Shown here: positions 33,820-45,199 of the stretch, in pieces
Numbering within the stretch: the first letter of the stretch is position 1
Layout of the letters: each line of letters starts with the position of its first letter
Made by a program: the position numbers and the translations under genes
Notes under the pieces: model-generated
Database searches by the model: none
Told to the model about the DNA's origin: nothing
What the model saw: the letters and a program-made list of their open reading frames with translations, nothing else
Source: Loripinus fragilis
Taxonomy: Eukaryota; Mollusca; Bivalvia; Lucinida; Lucinidae
Length of the DNA stretch: 64,000 nt
NCBI GenBank assembly: GCA_964019695.1
Contig: OZ026526.1
Coordinates: 14,412,754 to 14,476,753, forward strand
Direction of reading: 5' to 3'

Positions 33820-34447
33820 GTTTTATTTACATGTGTACTTTGTTTTGTAAAGAAAATGTCTCAGAACGCCGTGTATCTGAAGAACAGTGTTGATTGAAAG
33901 ACAACAGGAGGGATTCCTGGTTTCCTGACGCAGGGATGGTGCGCTGAAGAGTTAGCCACATATGTCTTTGAAATTTAGAAAATAAATCGTCAGCTACCCC
34001 ACCATAATATAGTTTTTTGTTTCATCGAGTGAAACTTATTTTTTTTTTGTTTCATCAAACCGTATTATTTCGTGATCTCGTAGCTTGTTATCACAAAGCC
34101 GGATGAAGCCAAAACATTATAAAAATCTATGATCTAAAAGACAGTCAACTCAGTAAATAGTTTGTCCGCATAATTGATAATATTAACGCAATTAATAACG
34201 CGGTGACGTGAAATTATCTGATTCAGTACTTTGATGATATAAGGCATGATAAAAAGTTTGTTTACTGTGACATCATCAGTCCCCGTCAAAATAAAGACGT
34301 AATCTTATACAATAAGTCACCATATATTATCAATCTTAAAGATAAAATTCCACGGAAATTATGAAAAATTATGGTCAGCCCTATACTCATAATTGTTGAA
34401 AATGGCATTTTGGGCTCGCGCGGCTCTTTAAAGTTTAAAGTATGCTA
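33820..34447. other. No feature recognised
   Basis: AT-rich sequence without an identifiable feature. Confidence 0.35.
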
Positions 34448-34558
34448 TACCCAGTAAACATTTAAAAGCGAGCCAACATCGGCCCGCCAGCAAACGCATT
34501 TCGAATGGCGTTTCGCTGGCGGGCCGATGGTGGCCCGACTCTGTATGCTAGCTGGGTA
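34448..34558. mobile_element. Palindromic MITE with TACCCAG/CTGGGTA ends
   Basis: The ends TACCCAG and CTGGGTA enclose GCCAACATCGGCCCGCCAGC and its near-perfect inverse. The hairpin centre is AAACGCATTTCGAATGGCGT. The copy at 766-832 lacks the outer ends. Confidence 0.8.
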
Positions 34559-34682
34559 TGGTCTAAAGGTATAAAGTTCCGACTGCTGTTAAATTGTTCT
34601 CACATTCGTTCAATGTGCTGTTTTCCTGACATCACTTGTTTTAAGTACTGTTACATGTAGCTGTCTTCAAAGCAGAGGATAA

Positions 34683-34778
34683 AGTGTCATGCTCAAGGAC
34701 ACAGCAAGGCTCGAACAAGCAACCCCTCGATCTCAAGGCGAGCACTCTAAAACTTGTTCTGAGCCACTGCGCTGCTCA
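34683..34778 (-). mobile_element. SINE head fragment
   Basis: On the minus strand GAGCAGCGCAGTGGCTCAGA is followed by GAGTGCTCGCC, a degenerate B box (TTGCTTGTTCGAGCC) and TGTGTCCTTGAGCATGACAC. It matches the first half of the SINE family. The body and tail are missing. Confidence 0.75.
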
Positions 34779-34923
34779 TGCCTATGTTTGAGTAGCACAC
34801 CGTGAAAACATGCGCATTTTTCATAAAATTGAAAATTTGGAGCATGCAATTAAAATACAGATATCGGATATCTCTTAATCAATTACACGATACCTCTAAT
34901 TGAAATATATCGTGTGATATATT

Positions 34924-35127
34924 GTTTGTTTGTTTGTTTGATTTGATTCTTTACGTCCCATCAACACTATTTCAGTTATAAAGGGACGGGTCTCCCTGGG
35001 CTGAACCAGTACTATGCTAGGATTGATGTTCTTGCTCAAGGACACAACCCAGTGACGCCGGTGAGGCTCGAACCCGCGGCCCCTCGGTCTAGAGTCAAGC
35101 ACTCTACCACTGAGCCACTGTGCTCCC
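34924..35127 (-). mobile_element. tRNA-derived SINE, copy 2 (full length)
   Basis: On the minus strand it starts GGGAGCACAGTGGCTCAGTG and has A box GGCTCAGTGGTAGAGTG and B box GGGTTCGAGCC. The body includes GTCCTTGAGCAAGAACATC and ACTGGTTCAGCCCAGGGAGA, and the end is (CAAA)n (34924-34940 on plus). It is the best preserved of the family in this window. Confidence 0.92.
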
Positions 35128-35353
35128 ATCATGTGATATAGATTTATCTGAATTGAAATGCACACCAGGGATATTCCTTAATTATGTATACAAAATACAG
35201 CTGTCACTTATATTTTTTCTATCACATAAGATAGCTTCTTCACGAAAAGTGACAAAGCAAGCTAACTTTCTTAAATGGACTCCTCCAGTTGATAATCATT
35301 ACTAATTAATCCTATTTTTCAATAAATAATTTCCCGATGAAAGCAAAAAAAAA

Positions 35354-35400
35354 AGTCCCTGATCAGACTGCTCCCACTAGGAGCAGTCTGATCTGGGACT
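35354..35400. repeat. Short hairpin with GATCAGACTGCTCC arms
   Basis: Two 21-nt arms (one mismatch) flank the loop CACTA. The arm core GATCAGACTGCTCC is shared with 21073 and, in part, 28685. Confidence 0.9.
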
Positions 35401-35458
35401 ATTTTCTTTGCACAAACTTTGCCAAAAAGGACTAAACAGTTTAGCGAGCTGAATAGGC

Positions 35459-35539
35459 ATGATTCTTAACCAGGAGAAAAGGGACATGCGCCAGTTATAA
35501 GAACTGGCGCATGTCCCTTTTCTCCTGGTTAAGAATCAT
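35459..35539. repeat. Perfect 38-bp hairpin with 5-nt loop
   Basis: The arms 35459-35496 and 35502-35539 are exact inverse complements and the loop is ATAAG. The left arm begins ATGATTCTTAACCAGGAG. No other copy is found in the window. Confidence 0.95.
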
Positions 35540-36068
35540 TCATAGCGACTGCACACAGGTATTAAAGGTAAAATAATTTTCTGACCGTTTCACTGTAGTA
35601 AACATAGAAAAAGAGAGGTGGAGTTGGCATTCAAAATATAGTATAAAGCAATACAAGAGAGAGAGATTCAGTTTGCATTTAAAACTTTCAAAAAGAAACT
35701 TTGTCACGTTTCAATGTGGTTACATGTGTCTCAGTAAAATTGGATAATTTATCATAAAATATACCAGTATTACATAGATTTTCCACATTAGACGAAAAGA
35801 GTGGATTAAAAATGTGGCTAAAATTTATTCTTGCTATGTGGCTTGGAACTAAATCTATGTCTGTACCTGTAACTAGTAAGTATTTTTGCATTTTTGCATT
35901 TTTATTATTTTATTTATTTATATTACTTTTTTAAATTTTATTTTGAGAAAATACGGCTAATATTTTGAATGAACATGGATGACTTTAAATAGCTTTTTCC
36001 CTTACACATATTTTTTATTTATTTATTAATTTTATAACACTGTTAAAACTAAGTATAAGTTAAAACTT
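35540..36068. other. No feature recognised
   Basis: AT-rich, with TTTATT runs near 35900-36040. Confidence 0.35.
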
Positions 36069-36288
36069 CAGGGGCGGATCCAGGATTTCTGGAAAGGGGG
36101 TCCATATATGTATAAGGGGTGGGTGTCCCTTTGCTGAATTTATCTCATTTTTCTTAAATATCCCATGAAACTGAAATAATTTGGTCTCACCGAGACCAAA
36201 TTATTTCATTTTCATAGTAAATTTAAAAACGGGAGGCAGGGAGGGGGTTCGAGCGAACCCCCCTGAACCCCCTCTGGATCCGCCACTG
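36069..36288. mobile_element. hAT-like MITE of the GGATCCAG family, complete
   Basis: It begins CAGGGGCGGATCCAGG and ends CTGGATCCGCCACTG. The centre TTTGGTCTCACCGAGACCAA is palindromic. It runs in the opposite direction to the copy at 16903, whose interior it matches closely. I could not find a matching flanking 8-mer here. Confidence 0.85.
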
Positions 36289-36339
36289 AACTCATGCTTG
36301 CTTTTCTACTGAAACAACTTGAGACCAACATTTCTTCAG

Positions 36340-36480
36340 TGATAAAATGATAAATGTTAAAACATTTCTACCTGTCATTGACTTAGTTATTCTCCGGATC
36401 AATGCAATCGAACATAACATAGCTTTTAAAGCAGGTGAAAGATTGAACCAAAAGCAGTGGCAGTTCAGCCGCCACCGAAT
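36340..36480 (+). repeat. Dispersed repeat C, copy 2
   Basis: ACATTTCTACCTGTCATTG, GGATCAATGCAATCGAACA and AGCAGTGGCAG follow the order seen at 12900 and 38060. Confidence 0.6.
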
Positions 36481-37950
36481 TCGGTGTAAATTTACACTTA
36501 TGTTTTAAAGTTAAGTACGTAATCATTATTTAGGCGATCTTTTCTTCTTCTTTTAAACTTTTTCATTCAAAATCATCTGTGCCAGTTCATGATATTTTTG
36601 AAGTCTTGTCGCATATGCATGGAATCGCCTGCATAAATTAACGCACATGTGCAGCCGCATTATCCGGAGTGGGGCTTGACTTCTCCATTTTGGTCTAAGT
36701 CTTAATCTACCTCCATGCTTTGTGTACGCGAACAGCTACTGCACAGGCTGAACTGAGCCCTTGCTGCTCGCGGATGCGATAGGTACCAACTCTCAAGTGC
36801 TACAATCATGGGTGAAAGTTTTCAAGATTAAACCACAATTAAGGATTTTGACGCATATTTATTCAGATAGTCAGCCTCAAAATGCTGAATTAAGGAGATT
36901 ATAATAGCTTCTTTGATTAGTTTTCAGATTATCTAAACACAATTAATCATTTTAGTTTTAAATTACCCATTTTTGTAGCCATCCTGCAAGTTTTAAAATT
37001 TGAATTTCAAAAGTTTAGGATTTTGGAAATTTTGAAATTTCACCCATGCACAATCAGTAAGTTCAGTTGTTTGGACAATATGAGCCAGCACACGAGATTT
37101 TGCTATGAGCAGTCAGGTATGCTTAAAGAAGCCCGAGCATTCGTGCAGTTTCACCAGCGCCCTCGATGCTCGCATTTACAAAGTGTGGAAACAGATAAAG
37201 TCTCAGACCAAAAATTAGACCTGAAACTCCACTGTGTAAATCATCAACAAATTGTGGGTGGCCATTCAAGAATTTGTCTTTTATGGAGGTCCACATGGTA
37301 GAATAGCCGATAGGCTAAATGTGTTTACCCTCTGAAAACATTGTTAATAATAATAATGATAATAACAATAATTTGGCACAACAATTTTTATATAAAATTT
37401 GGTTGAAATCTAGCATTTCAGATATTCCAAAAAGAATGGCTCAATGTAAATGAGTTCCAATCGTGATTCTGTCACATGCATCGAAAATAATGAAACACTA
37501 AAGCCTATAAGACCAGCTGAAAGCTTGATCTTTTCCTCGCCTCACGTCTAGGCTTTATACTTCACAGAAAATGCCAGAAGACACTTAACAGCCCTGCGCA
37601 GATGCGTAGGCGGCATGATAGTCTGCGTCTTTGTTATTCGCATTGCAAAAAAGACAGGTTTTCTCACGACGTGGCTTATAGTTCATTGAGAAAAAAAGGA
37701 AGAAAACACGCGTAAAAAGTTTTAGTGATTTATGCTGTACGTAATAATTTGCGAATCTCAGATGAAATCAGTTATTTTGACAGTTTATCCCTTTAGGTGA
37801 CATTAATATTAAGATATAGATCTTTTAAATAAGTTAATGAAGCCTTCAGCGACAGAGACCGAAAGTAGCTTTTATATGAGCATCTTAAACATACACAGTC
37901 GAGGGGGCGGACAGATAGACGAGATACATACAAATAGACGTACACTGTAC
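36481..37950. other. No gene seen; two diverged GAGCC-type repeats
   Basis: Diverged relatives of the 4.4-5.3 kb repeats lie near 36735-36775 and 37130-37180. Nothing else is recognised. Confidence 0.4.
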
Positions 37951-38026
37951 GAAGTAAGTGTAAGTTTACAACAAAAGGGATGGCAGCTGATCTGCCATCC
38001 CTTTTGGTGTAAACTTACATTTACAT
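37951..38026. repeat. Palindrome with AAAAGGGATGGCAG arms
   Basis: GTAAGTGTAAGTTTACA and AAAAGGGATGGCAG face CTGCCATCCCTTTT and TGTAAACTTACATTTAC around GATCTG-like loop bases. The same half-sites, diverged, occur near 12930-12975. Confidence 0.85.
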
Positions 38027-38039
38027 CCTTGCCTAATAA

Positions 38040-38180
38040 ACTTGCGGCTAGCAATACTCTAGAGATAAATGTTAACATGTCCACCTGTTATTGGTGGGGT
38101 TACTCTACGGATCAATACAATTGAACAGAACATATTTTAAAGCAGCTGATATCACCAGAACCAGTGGCAGCCAACCTTAG
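38040..38180 (+). repeat. Dispersed repeat C, copy 3
   Basis: ATGTCCACCTGTTATTGG, ACGGATCAATACAATTGAAC and CCAGTGGCAGCC match the other copies at 12900 and 36340. With the palindrome just before it, it may form one composite element. Confidence 0.6.
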
Positions 38181-38534
38181 TAACCTTAGTAACCATTTGC
38201 ATAAGGCGAACTTCGGCAAACAATGAAGACCCAGATGAAATGACACGGCAATTTGCGGCATTTCATCAGGGTCTACGTTGTTTGCAAAGATAAAAACAAT
38301 TTTCAGAGAAAAAATACAATATTGTTTGTAAATTATAACCTGTGACCCCTAGATATATACAATGGACCGTCCCAAGTTGTTTGTATCAAATCAGAAAGAA
38401 GAATCCATTAGTGCATACAGGGTTAATGAAACTATTCCATGGATGTAACACCTTGTGGTTTTCAACACGTTTTACTATTTTCTTCTTGTCAACATATGTT
38501 ACGGATGTTAAACGTTTGTTGCTAAACACCACTG

Positions 38535-40960
38535 AAGACGTCATTGTACGAATATTTAAGCCATTTAAGAGCCATTCTCTGTAAATATGGAGCAAATTTT
38601 TTCACGCATAGTCTCAGATTTCAACGAAACTTTCTGTACTTGGTTGATTTCACCCAAAACGAAATAATTCATGCTTAATTCTTTAAATTTTACTTCCGTT
38701 GCCATGGTAACCGAATCCAAAGTTTTTGGCCAAAAAGTGTCCAAAAATCACTGAAAATAGACATGAATTGCACAGTTGCAACTTCTAGAATAAGTACGTT
38801 TTGAACTTGTGACAACTTGTACTCCACAGTATTGCTTTATGTTAATTTAGGGAGGGTCTTGGAATTAGATTTGGTATTTCTGTCTTGTAGCAATTGTGTC
38901 GGAAAAGTGGGTGGGGTAACGAGGTACTCAAATTTGTCGTTTTTTGACATTTTTGAACTCATATTGTTGCAAGCCGCGGTTACTCGGAAAAGTGTACATG
39001 GTATAGTAAGACAAAGCTAGATATGATATATAATGAATTGGAAAAAAATGTTTGGGAAGTTACAGTCTTCTTATCGTAACCATGGCAACTATGATGGTAC
39101 CGTCTTGAAAAGCTAAAATGTGCAAATGCAGCTTGTAAGGCGTTTTTGTATTGCAGAACATGAAGGCATCTGACACAATCAACAATTAAATGTTTAAATA
39201 ATACTTATATTTTGTTTTTATGACATATTAGTGGTGAAAGGCCCTAAAAGGGACCTGATAATAGCCCTTTTAGAGGTCTACATAGGAGAAAAAAACACTA
39301 TTTTTTTAAATAAAAAATGCAAAACTCATGTATAAGTAGTGTAGAAAACACATAATAATATTTTCAAGTCATTGATCTTATAGCTAGCATTTAATAAAAG
39401 AAAATATAGGGTGTTATTTCAATATAGGGGTCCAAAAGGAGTTCAACAGGGGGTAAATAAGGCGTCAAATTTTTTGACCAAAAAGTGTCCGAAAATCAGT
39501 AAAAATAGACATACATTGTGCTAATGCAACTTTTAGAATGAGAAATTTTTGACCTTGTGATTACTTGTACTTAGCAGTATTTCACAATGTGAATACAATG
39601 GATATATGGTTAATAATTTTGGTAATTCCATCAATTAACAATGGTTGCAAACGTATGGGTGGGGTAACAATGTACTAAAATATGGTAGTTTTTCGACATT
39701 TTTGAAACCATATTGTTGCAAGTTGGGGCTACTTGGAAAGGTTTGCACACTTTAGTAAGACCAAGCTAAATACGGTCTGTAATAAACTGAAAAAATATTG
39801 TGAGGAAATCACCACCTTCTTATCGTTACTATGGTAACTCTGGTGCCACCGTCTCAAAAAGCCAAAATGGACAAATGCAGCTTCTAATGCGTTTTTGTAG
39901 TGCAGAACATGAAGACATCTGACACAATGAACAATTAAATGTTGAAATAATACTTATATTTTGCTTTTTGATATATAATTGGTGCAAGGCCTAAAAGGGA
40001 CCTGATAATAGCCCTTTTAGAGGTCTCTGTAGGCAAAAAAAAAACTATTTTGTAAAAAATGCCAAACTCATGTATAAGTGGCGTAGAAATTACATTAAAA
40101 TATTTTCAAGTCATTGATCTTAAAGCTAGTTTTTTGAATGAAAAATAAATATAGGGCGTTGTCTCAATTGAGGGGTCGAAAAGGGGCTCAAAGGGGAGTA
40201 AATGTGGTGTCAAACTTTTTGACTAAATAGTGCCGGAAAATCAGTTAAAATAGACATACATTGCCAAATGCAACTTTTAGAATGAAACATTTTGACCTTA
40301 GGTTGACTTGTACTAGGCAGTATTGCTCCATGTGAACACAAGGATGGTATGGTTAATAATTTTGTTTTTTCTGTCATAGCAATGTTGTAAAAAAGTGGGT
40401 GGGGTAACAATATATATATATATATAAATAAATATGGCAGTTTTCAACATTCTTGAAAGCATATTGTTGCAAGTCGGGGTTTCTTGGAAAGGTTTACAAA
40501 CTTTAGTAAGACCAAGCTAAGTATGGTTTATAATACATTTAAAAAAAATTTTTTAGGAAGTAACCATCATCTTACCATAACCATGGCAACTATGATGCAT
40601 CCATTTCAAAAAGCCAAAATGGACAACAACAGTATGAAGGTTTTTTTTGTATTAAAAAACATTAAAAAAATCTGGCACAATAATAAAGTAAATTGTTAAA
40701 ACGATACATACATGTTAATTTGCTGACAAATCTGTGGTGAGAGGCCCTAAACTGGACTTGATAATAGCCGCTTGAATTGTTTTTGTAGGTAAAATGCTAA
40801 TTTTTAATCGAAAAAACCTAACTTGTATATGTGTAGCATACAAATGTCATTAAAATATATTTTGGACATTGGACTAATAGCTAGCAGTTTAGAAAATAGA
40901 CATGTGGGGTTGATTCAATCTAGGGTTAGGGAAGGGGCTCAAAAGGGGCTAAATGAGGTA
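38535..40960 (+). repeat. Tandem array, about 745-bp units (left arm of a large inverted structure)
   Basis: GGGTGGGGTAAC recurs near 38910, 39659 and 40396. GGACCTGATAATAGCCC (or GGACTTGATAATAGCC) recurs near 39249, 39996 and 40755. ACCATGGCAACTATGATG marks the end of units one and three. Units differ by many substitutions and small indels. An inverted array of the same family is at 45200-46758. Confidence 0.8.
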
Positions 40961-40969
40961 TATTTTATC

Positions 40970-41310
40970 AAAACATGTTTTTGGACACTTGAATCAATTT
41001 CATTGTAAAAACCGGACTCCTACTGTTACATTTATCAGGTAAAGTAAGGAAGAAAGCCTTTTGACCAATTAAGTCCAAACATATGTTAACAACCCCACGA
41101 TATGGGAAATTAGTGGACGTCTCAAATGTACCATAAGAAAAGCATATTTTAAGCATTTACGTTAATGGAAAAGACGAAATTATTGACAAAAAAATCAGTA
41201 AATTTTAGAAATATAAACCCTAGCTAAATGAATGAATGTTAGATTTTTTATGAAACTTCTCATTTTCAGCTAAAATATAAAATTAAAAGCCCCTATATTA
41301 CATGCATGTA
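40970..41310. other. No feature recognised
   Basis: AT-rich sequence between the array and the mariner-type MITE. Confidence 0.35.
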
Positions 41311-42237
41311 CGAGGGTCAGTCAAAAATAACTGAGAGTTGGTTAATATCTTTTTACTGGGTCGGCAGTTTTGGCTGAAACTTTATACACATATAGAATGA
41401 ACCTTCGGGCATCATTACATATAGAAGTTGCGGTCTAATTATCTTCAATGCGCTTTTGCTAGGCAACCGAAGACTGTCTCTCAGCGATGTGCGTTCGAGC
41501 TGACGACACTTCTGACTAAGCAGCCATGAATTTAAAATCATTTCAAATCTAAAACAGTAAAATAACGGACCTTTTATCTCTCCAATTGTATCAAACAATG
41601 TGTTAGCAATGTTTTGAAGAAGTGTAATAGATAGTAAATACAATACATGCAATGTTCGTTGCCTAGCAACCAAAATCGATGGAAATTCCAATTTTAACTG
41701 AAACACCAGATTTTGTTCCTATGGCAACCGTTTATTCCTGTGAATAATAAAGATATGCATCCAGATGTCAAAACCAATTACTAAATACACTGAAATGGTC
41801 ATATGATATGATACTTAGTTGATAATATTGCTCTAAAATGAACCGTGACTGGTGGGTGGGGTATATTTTGGGGTGAAATTTTTAGAAAATTTGGTAAGTT
41901 TTACTCTTATTTTTGAAATAAAATTCCAACGCCTCAATCTCAGTTGTTGCATTTCACAAAATACATCCATATACTGTATTTGCAACAAATGCACAAGTTG
42001 ATGTAACTTAAATTATGTATAGTGTTTCCATGGCACGCTATATTCCAGCGTGAACGCATGACGTTATTTCACATTCTTTGGTTTCTTAGCAACAACAATC
42101 TATACTTTGCATGGTCTTGTATAATGTATATTCTGACGCAGGATAGTTCATTGCATGCATGTGCCAAATTTCACTATTGTACGTTATCCTAAGTAAGAGA
42201 TATGAATCAACTCTCAGTTATTTTTGACTGACCCTCG
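41311..42237. mobile_element. Non-autonomous mariner-type element, TA duplication
   Basis: A perfect 30-bp terminal inverted repeat begins CGAGGGTCAGTCAAAAATAA on the left and is mirrored at 42208-42237. TA lies immediately outside both ends (41309-41310 and 42238-42239), the usual Tc1/mariner target duplication. The 927-bp interior has no transposase; the 117-codon minus frame at 41353-41706 matches no family I know. Perfect ends suggest fairly recent movement. The ends differ from those of the mariner relic at 20653 after CGAGGG. Confidence 0.9.
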
Positions 42238-43194
42238 TATATAACCTTTGATGCATTTTGTGTACCAGTAAGATTGACTTATCCAATATCTGTAACTATA
42301 TGCTGTGTTAGTGAGGACTTCTTAATCATGAAAGATTAAAAGATATCTAGACTAAAAATCGTTATCAGATGAAAGGGGGTCTTTTATAAGTAGCTATTTC
42401 TGAAAATATTTAGAATAATAGAAAACCAGTAAAATTTGATACAAAAAATGAAATGAATAAAAAATTAAACTGCCATGGAGAATTTATTGACTTTCAGTTG
42501 GTTTTCTGTGTATGATCAACTTCAGGGGGAATAGCGAATAAAAATTGGAAGTGACCATAGTATGAAAATGGTGGGGATGTTTCAAAAGTTGAAGTTTAGT
42601 TTAAACTCTCGGGTTTATAAAGGATTCAGTAAACACTAAAGTAACACAGTGTATGATCATTTAGTTATCAAAATCTATACTAGATGGTCACAGCAATCAA
42701 TTAAAAATTGAAAGAGATTTAAAGGGGTGGTTGCAAAAGTTATTTTGTTTTTCTATCTATTACCTGGATTGTAACCAGAAAGGATAATCTAGTCATATTT
42801 TAAAAAAAATCTTCCATAGAGAGATAGAAAAAATAAGATATAAGGCCTACAGTTACATACGCTACTAAAATATTACATTTTAATACAGGTTGACCTTTGG
42901 GCCCTGGGGGCTCACCTGAGAATGACTGTTTATATGGTAGAGGGAAAGCAAAGCACCTACCCAAATCCAGTTTTTATGTTGGTTAAAGTAACAGAATGTA
43001 AAACTTTAAATGTGTCATATAAACCAGGATTCAATAACAGTTGCAGTTACTGAATCATAGACAAACAGCCATGCAAATGACCTTGGTGGCCATTTTTGAT
43101 AGATTTACATAGTTTGAACAATCATGGTAGAGGGGCACTAAGGATCATATGTGCTGATTCTTTTTCAAATAGCCCAGAAAATTTTGACATGATC
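42238..43194. other. No feature recognised
   Basis: AT-rich sequence without a repeat partner in the window. Confidence 0.35.
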
Positions 43195-43345
43195 TTTTAA
43201 CTCTTGCTAGTGTCTTTTCTACTGATAACATTTGCAAACAGTTTGGACCAACGCTGTTTGGATCTAAGCTGTTTGACACTTTGATGATATTCCTGAAACA
43301 ATTTGACTAAGAAGTATTTTGACAAGACGATTTGTAGCAAATTTC
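43195..43345 (+). repeat. Dispersed repeat A, plus copy
   Basis: CTACTGATAACATTTGCAAA, CAGTTTGGACCAACG, GTTTGACACTTTGATGATAT and TCCTGAAACAATTTGA follow the repeat A order. Confidence 0.65.
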
Positions 43346-43639
43346 CATATAAGAAAAACAGACTCCACCCCTGGCAGTCCTGTTTTTTCAACCTATAAAA
43401 ATGTGAACAATCTTGGTAGATAGTCACTCAATGACCATAAGTGTTGAATTATTTTCAATCGACCAAGTTGATTTTGACAAGAAGATTTTTAAAGACGTTA
43501 CCCCTATATTTACATAGGAAAAAAACTGGTCTCATCCCCTGGGGGCCATGTTTTTCAACCTATCAAAATATTTGGACATTTTTGGCAGTGCGTCGCCCAA
43601 TGATCATCTATGCCAAATCATTTTCAAATCCTTCTGTTA

Positions 43640-43715
43640 GTATTTCTCACGATGCCACGGGTTTGTCTGCAGTTTGTGATGGTGGTATTTCCTGATCATA
43701 CTCACTATTTTTGAC
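43640..43715 (+). repeat. Dispersed repeat D fragment, plus
   Basis: ATGCCACGGGTTTGTCTGCA, GTTTGTGATGGTGGTA and TTTCCTGATCATACTCACT match 56985-57050 almost base for base. Confidence 0.75.
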
Positions 43716-44383
43716 AAGAAGACTTGTTTGAAGTTTTCCTATACATTAATAGGAAAAACAGTCCTAGCCCCATGGCGGCCAGGTTTTTTCATCAATTTAA
43801 ATAATATGAACAACTTTGGAGGAGAATCAGCAACGGACCATTTGTGCCAAATTATTTTCAAATTTGACCAGTAGTTTTGGACAAGATTTTTCTTTTTTTT
43901 TTCTTTTGGTTGCTATGGCAACCAGCTTTCTGCCTGGAATTGAATTTTTGAACAGCTTAAAAAGAAGACAACCAAAGATTATTCATGTGTAGCTTGGCGA
44001 CATTCCACCTAGAGGTTTAGGAGATGTGGTTTAAAGCAAATGTTGACTGACGACGACGGACATCCTATGATCACAACAGTTCATTTTTATCCGCTAAAAA
44101 GGGTCGTCCCAGAAGTAGTTTTTCACTATAAAACCAATAACTCTGGTTGATTTTCGTGAAATTCTAAATAGTTCGAGTTAGATTCACTCAACCAATAATT
44201 TTACATTATTATATTTGTGTTGGTAGGATTATAAGAGACTAAAAGGCTGTTACAAACTAAAAAATGGATCGTCTCAAATACTTAATAGGGATTTTTAACT
44301 TTTTGCTAGCTGGTCATAATCAAAGTTATAGTACCTTCCTCATAGTTATAATTATTGCATGATATGAGAGAGCAGATTGCTAC
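43716..44383. other. Diverged repeats, no gene
   Basis: Blocks such as ATTTTGACAAGAAGATTTTT and TTTACATAGGAAAAACNGNC recur between about 43300 and 43760, suggesting an old 230-bp tandem repeat. No gene is seen. Confidence 0.4.
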
Positions 44384-44407
44384 CTCTCTCTCTCTCTCTC
44401 TCTCTCT
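44384..44407. repeat. (CT)n microsatellite, copy 2
   Basis: A 24-nt CT run stands directly before repeat B, as at 10644. Confidence 0.9.
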
Positions 44408-44830
44408 AGCTCAAGACTTGGCTTTACTGAAATACTGTTGTATTTGCATTTAAAACTACATTTTTAAAGACTGTTTGTAAACAAAACAATACTGATACAA
44501 GCTTGACAATATAATATGTATATTTTATCCATTTTCAGACTGGAATCTTAAGACTTTCCCATAATTTTCGGTCTTTCTAGTACTTTTATAAGTACCATGA
44601 TACGTTTTAGAATGAAAAGGTTTAGCAGAAAAGGTATTTATGGTATAAGCTGCATGCAGAACCAACTGTCAGTTACCATTTAAACATGTACGATAATCTG
44701 CAAAATAATAAGAAAAGTAGATCTATCAGGTTCTGCATGCATAAATGTATGTAAATATGTCGCAAAGAACACGAGGGTGTTTAACTTTTGTTTAACCATA
44801 GACTCAGTGTGAAGAGTACTGTAAGCCCAA
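44408..44830 (+). repeat. Dispersed repeat B with conserved hairpin, copy 2
   Basis: It is homologous to 10678-11085. The stem here is TGCATGCAGAACC with its inverse GGTTCTGCATGCA (left arm about 44651-44663, right arm about 44729-44741). Three stem positions differ from copy 1 on both arms so that pairing is kept. Confidence 0.75.
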
Positions 44831-44908
44831 TGTTTACTGTCGTCGCCCTGGGCCCTGTCGCCTGTTAAACTAACGGTACCGGGAGCCAACTCACGACGGT
44901 AAACATTG
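44831..44908. repeat. Hairpin with CAATGTTTAC/GTAAACATTG arms
   Basis: CAATGTTTACTGTCGT at 44832-44847 faces ACGACGGTAAACATTG at 44892-44907, with one mismatch. The loop is GC-rich and contains CCCTGGGCCCTG. Confidence 0.75.
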
Positions 44909-45199
44909 AAGGCATTATACCTGATAGTATCCATATTTTTCTGTTTTAAAGCAATGAAGTCAATTTTATTGGTAATTGGGTAGTTATTCAAATAGAGGGG
45001 TTGTAAGTTTTTTTCTATTTATAGCTTTGGCCCTGGTAGAACGTATCATATCTAAATTTAAAGGAATTTAGATTGATTTTATGCCAAAATATTTGAAAGA
45101 TGTCGCCATGACAACCTAAAAATCAACAGCTGAACATACATAAATGTGGTTGATTTTACCAAAATACATAAATTGTCATGATTTTCTTACAAAATCTGA

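Noticed and set aside
35459..35539. microRNA precursor
   Set aside because: Perfect pairing over 38 bp with a 5-nt loop is unlike typical animal precursors, and there is no conservation evidence; reported only as a hairpin.
41353..41706. 117-codon minus frame inside the mariner-type MITE
   Set aside because: It has none of the transposase blocks (no D,D motif, no helix-turn-helix), so the element is treated as non-autonomous.
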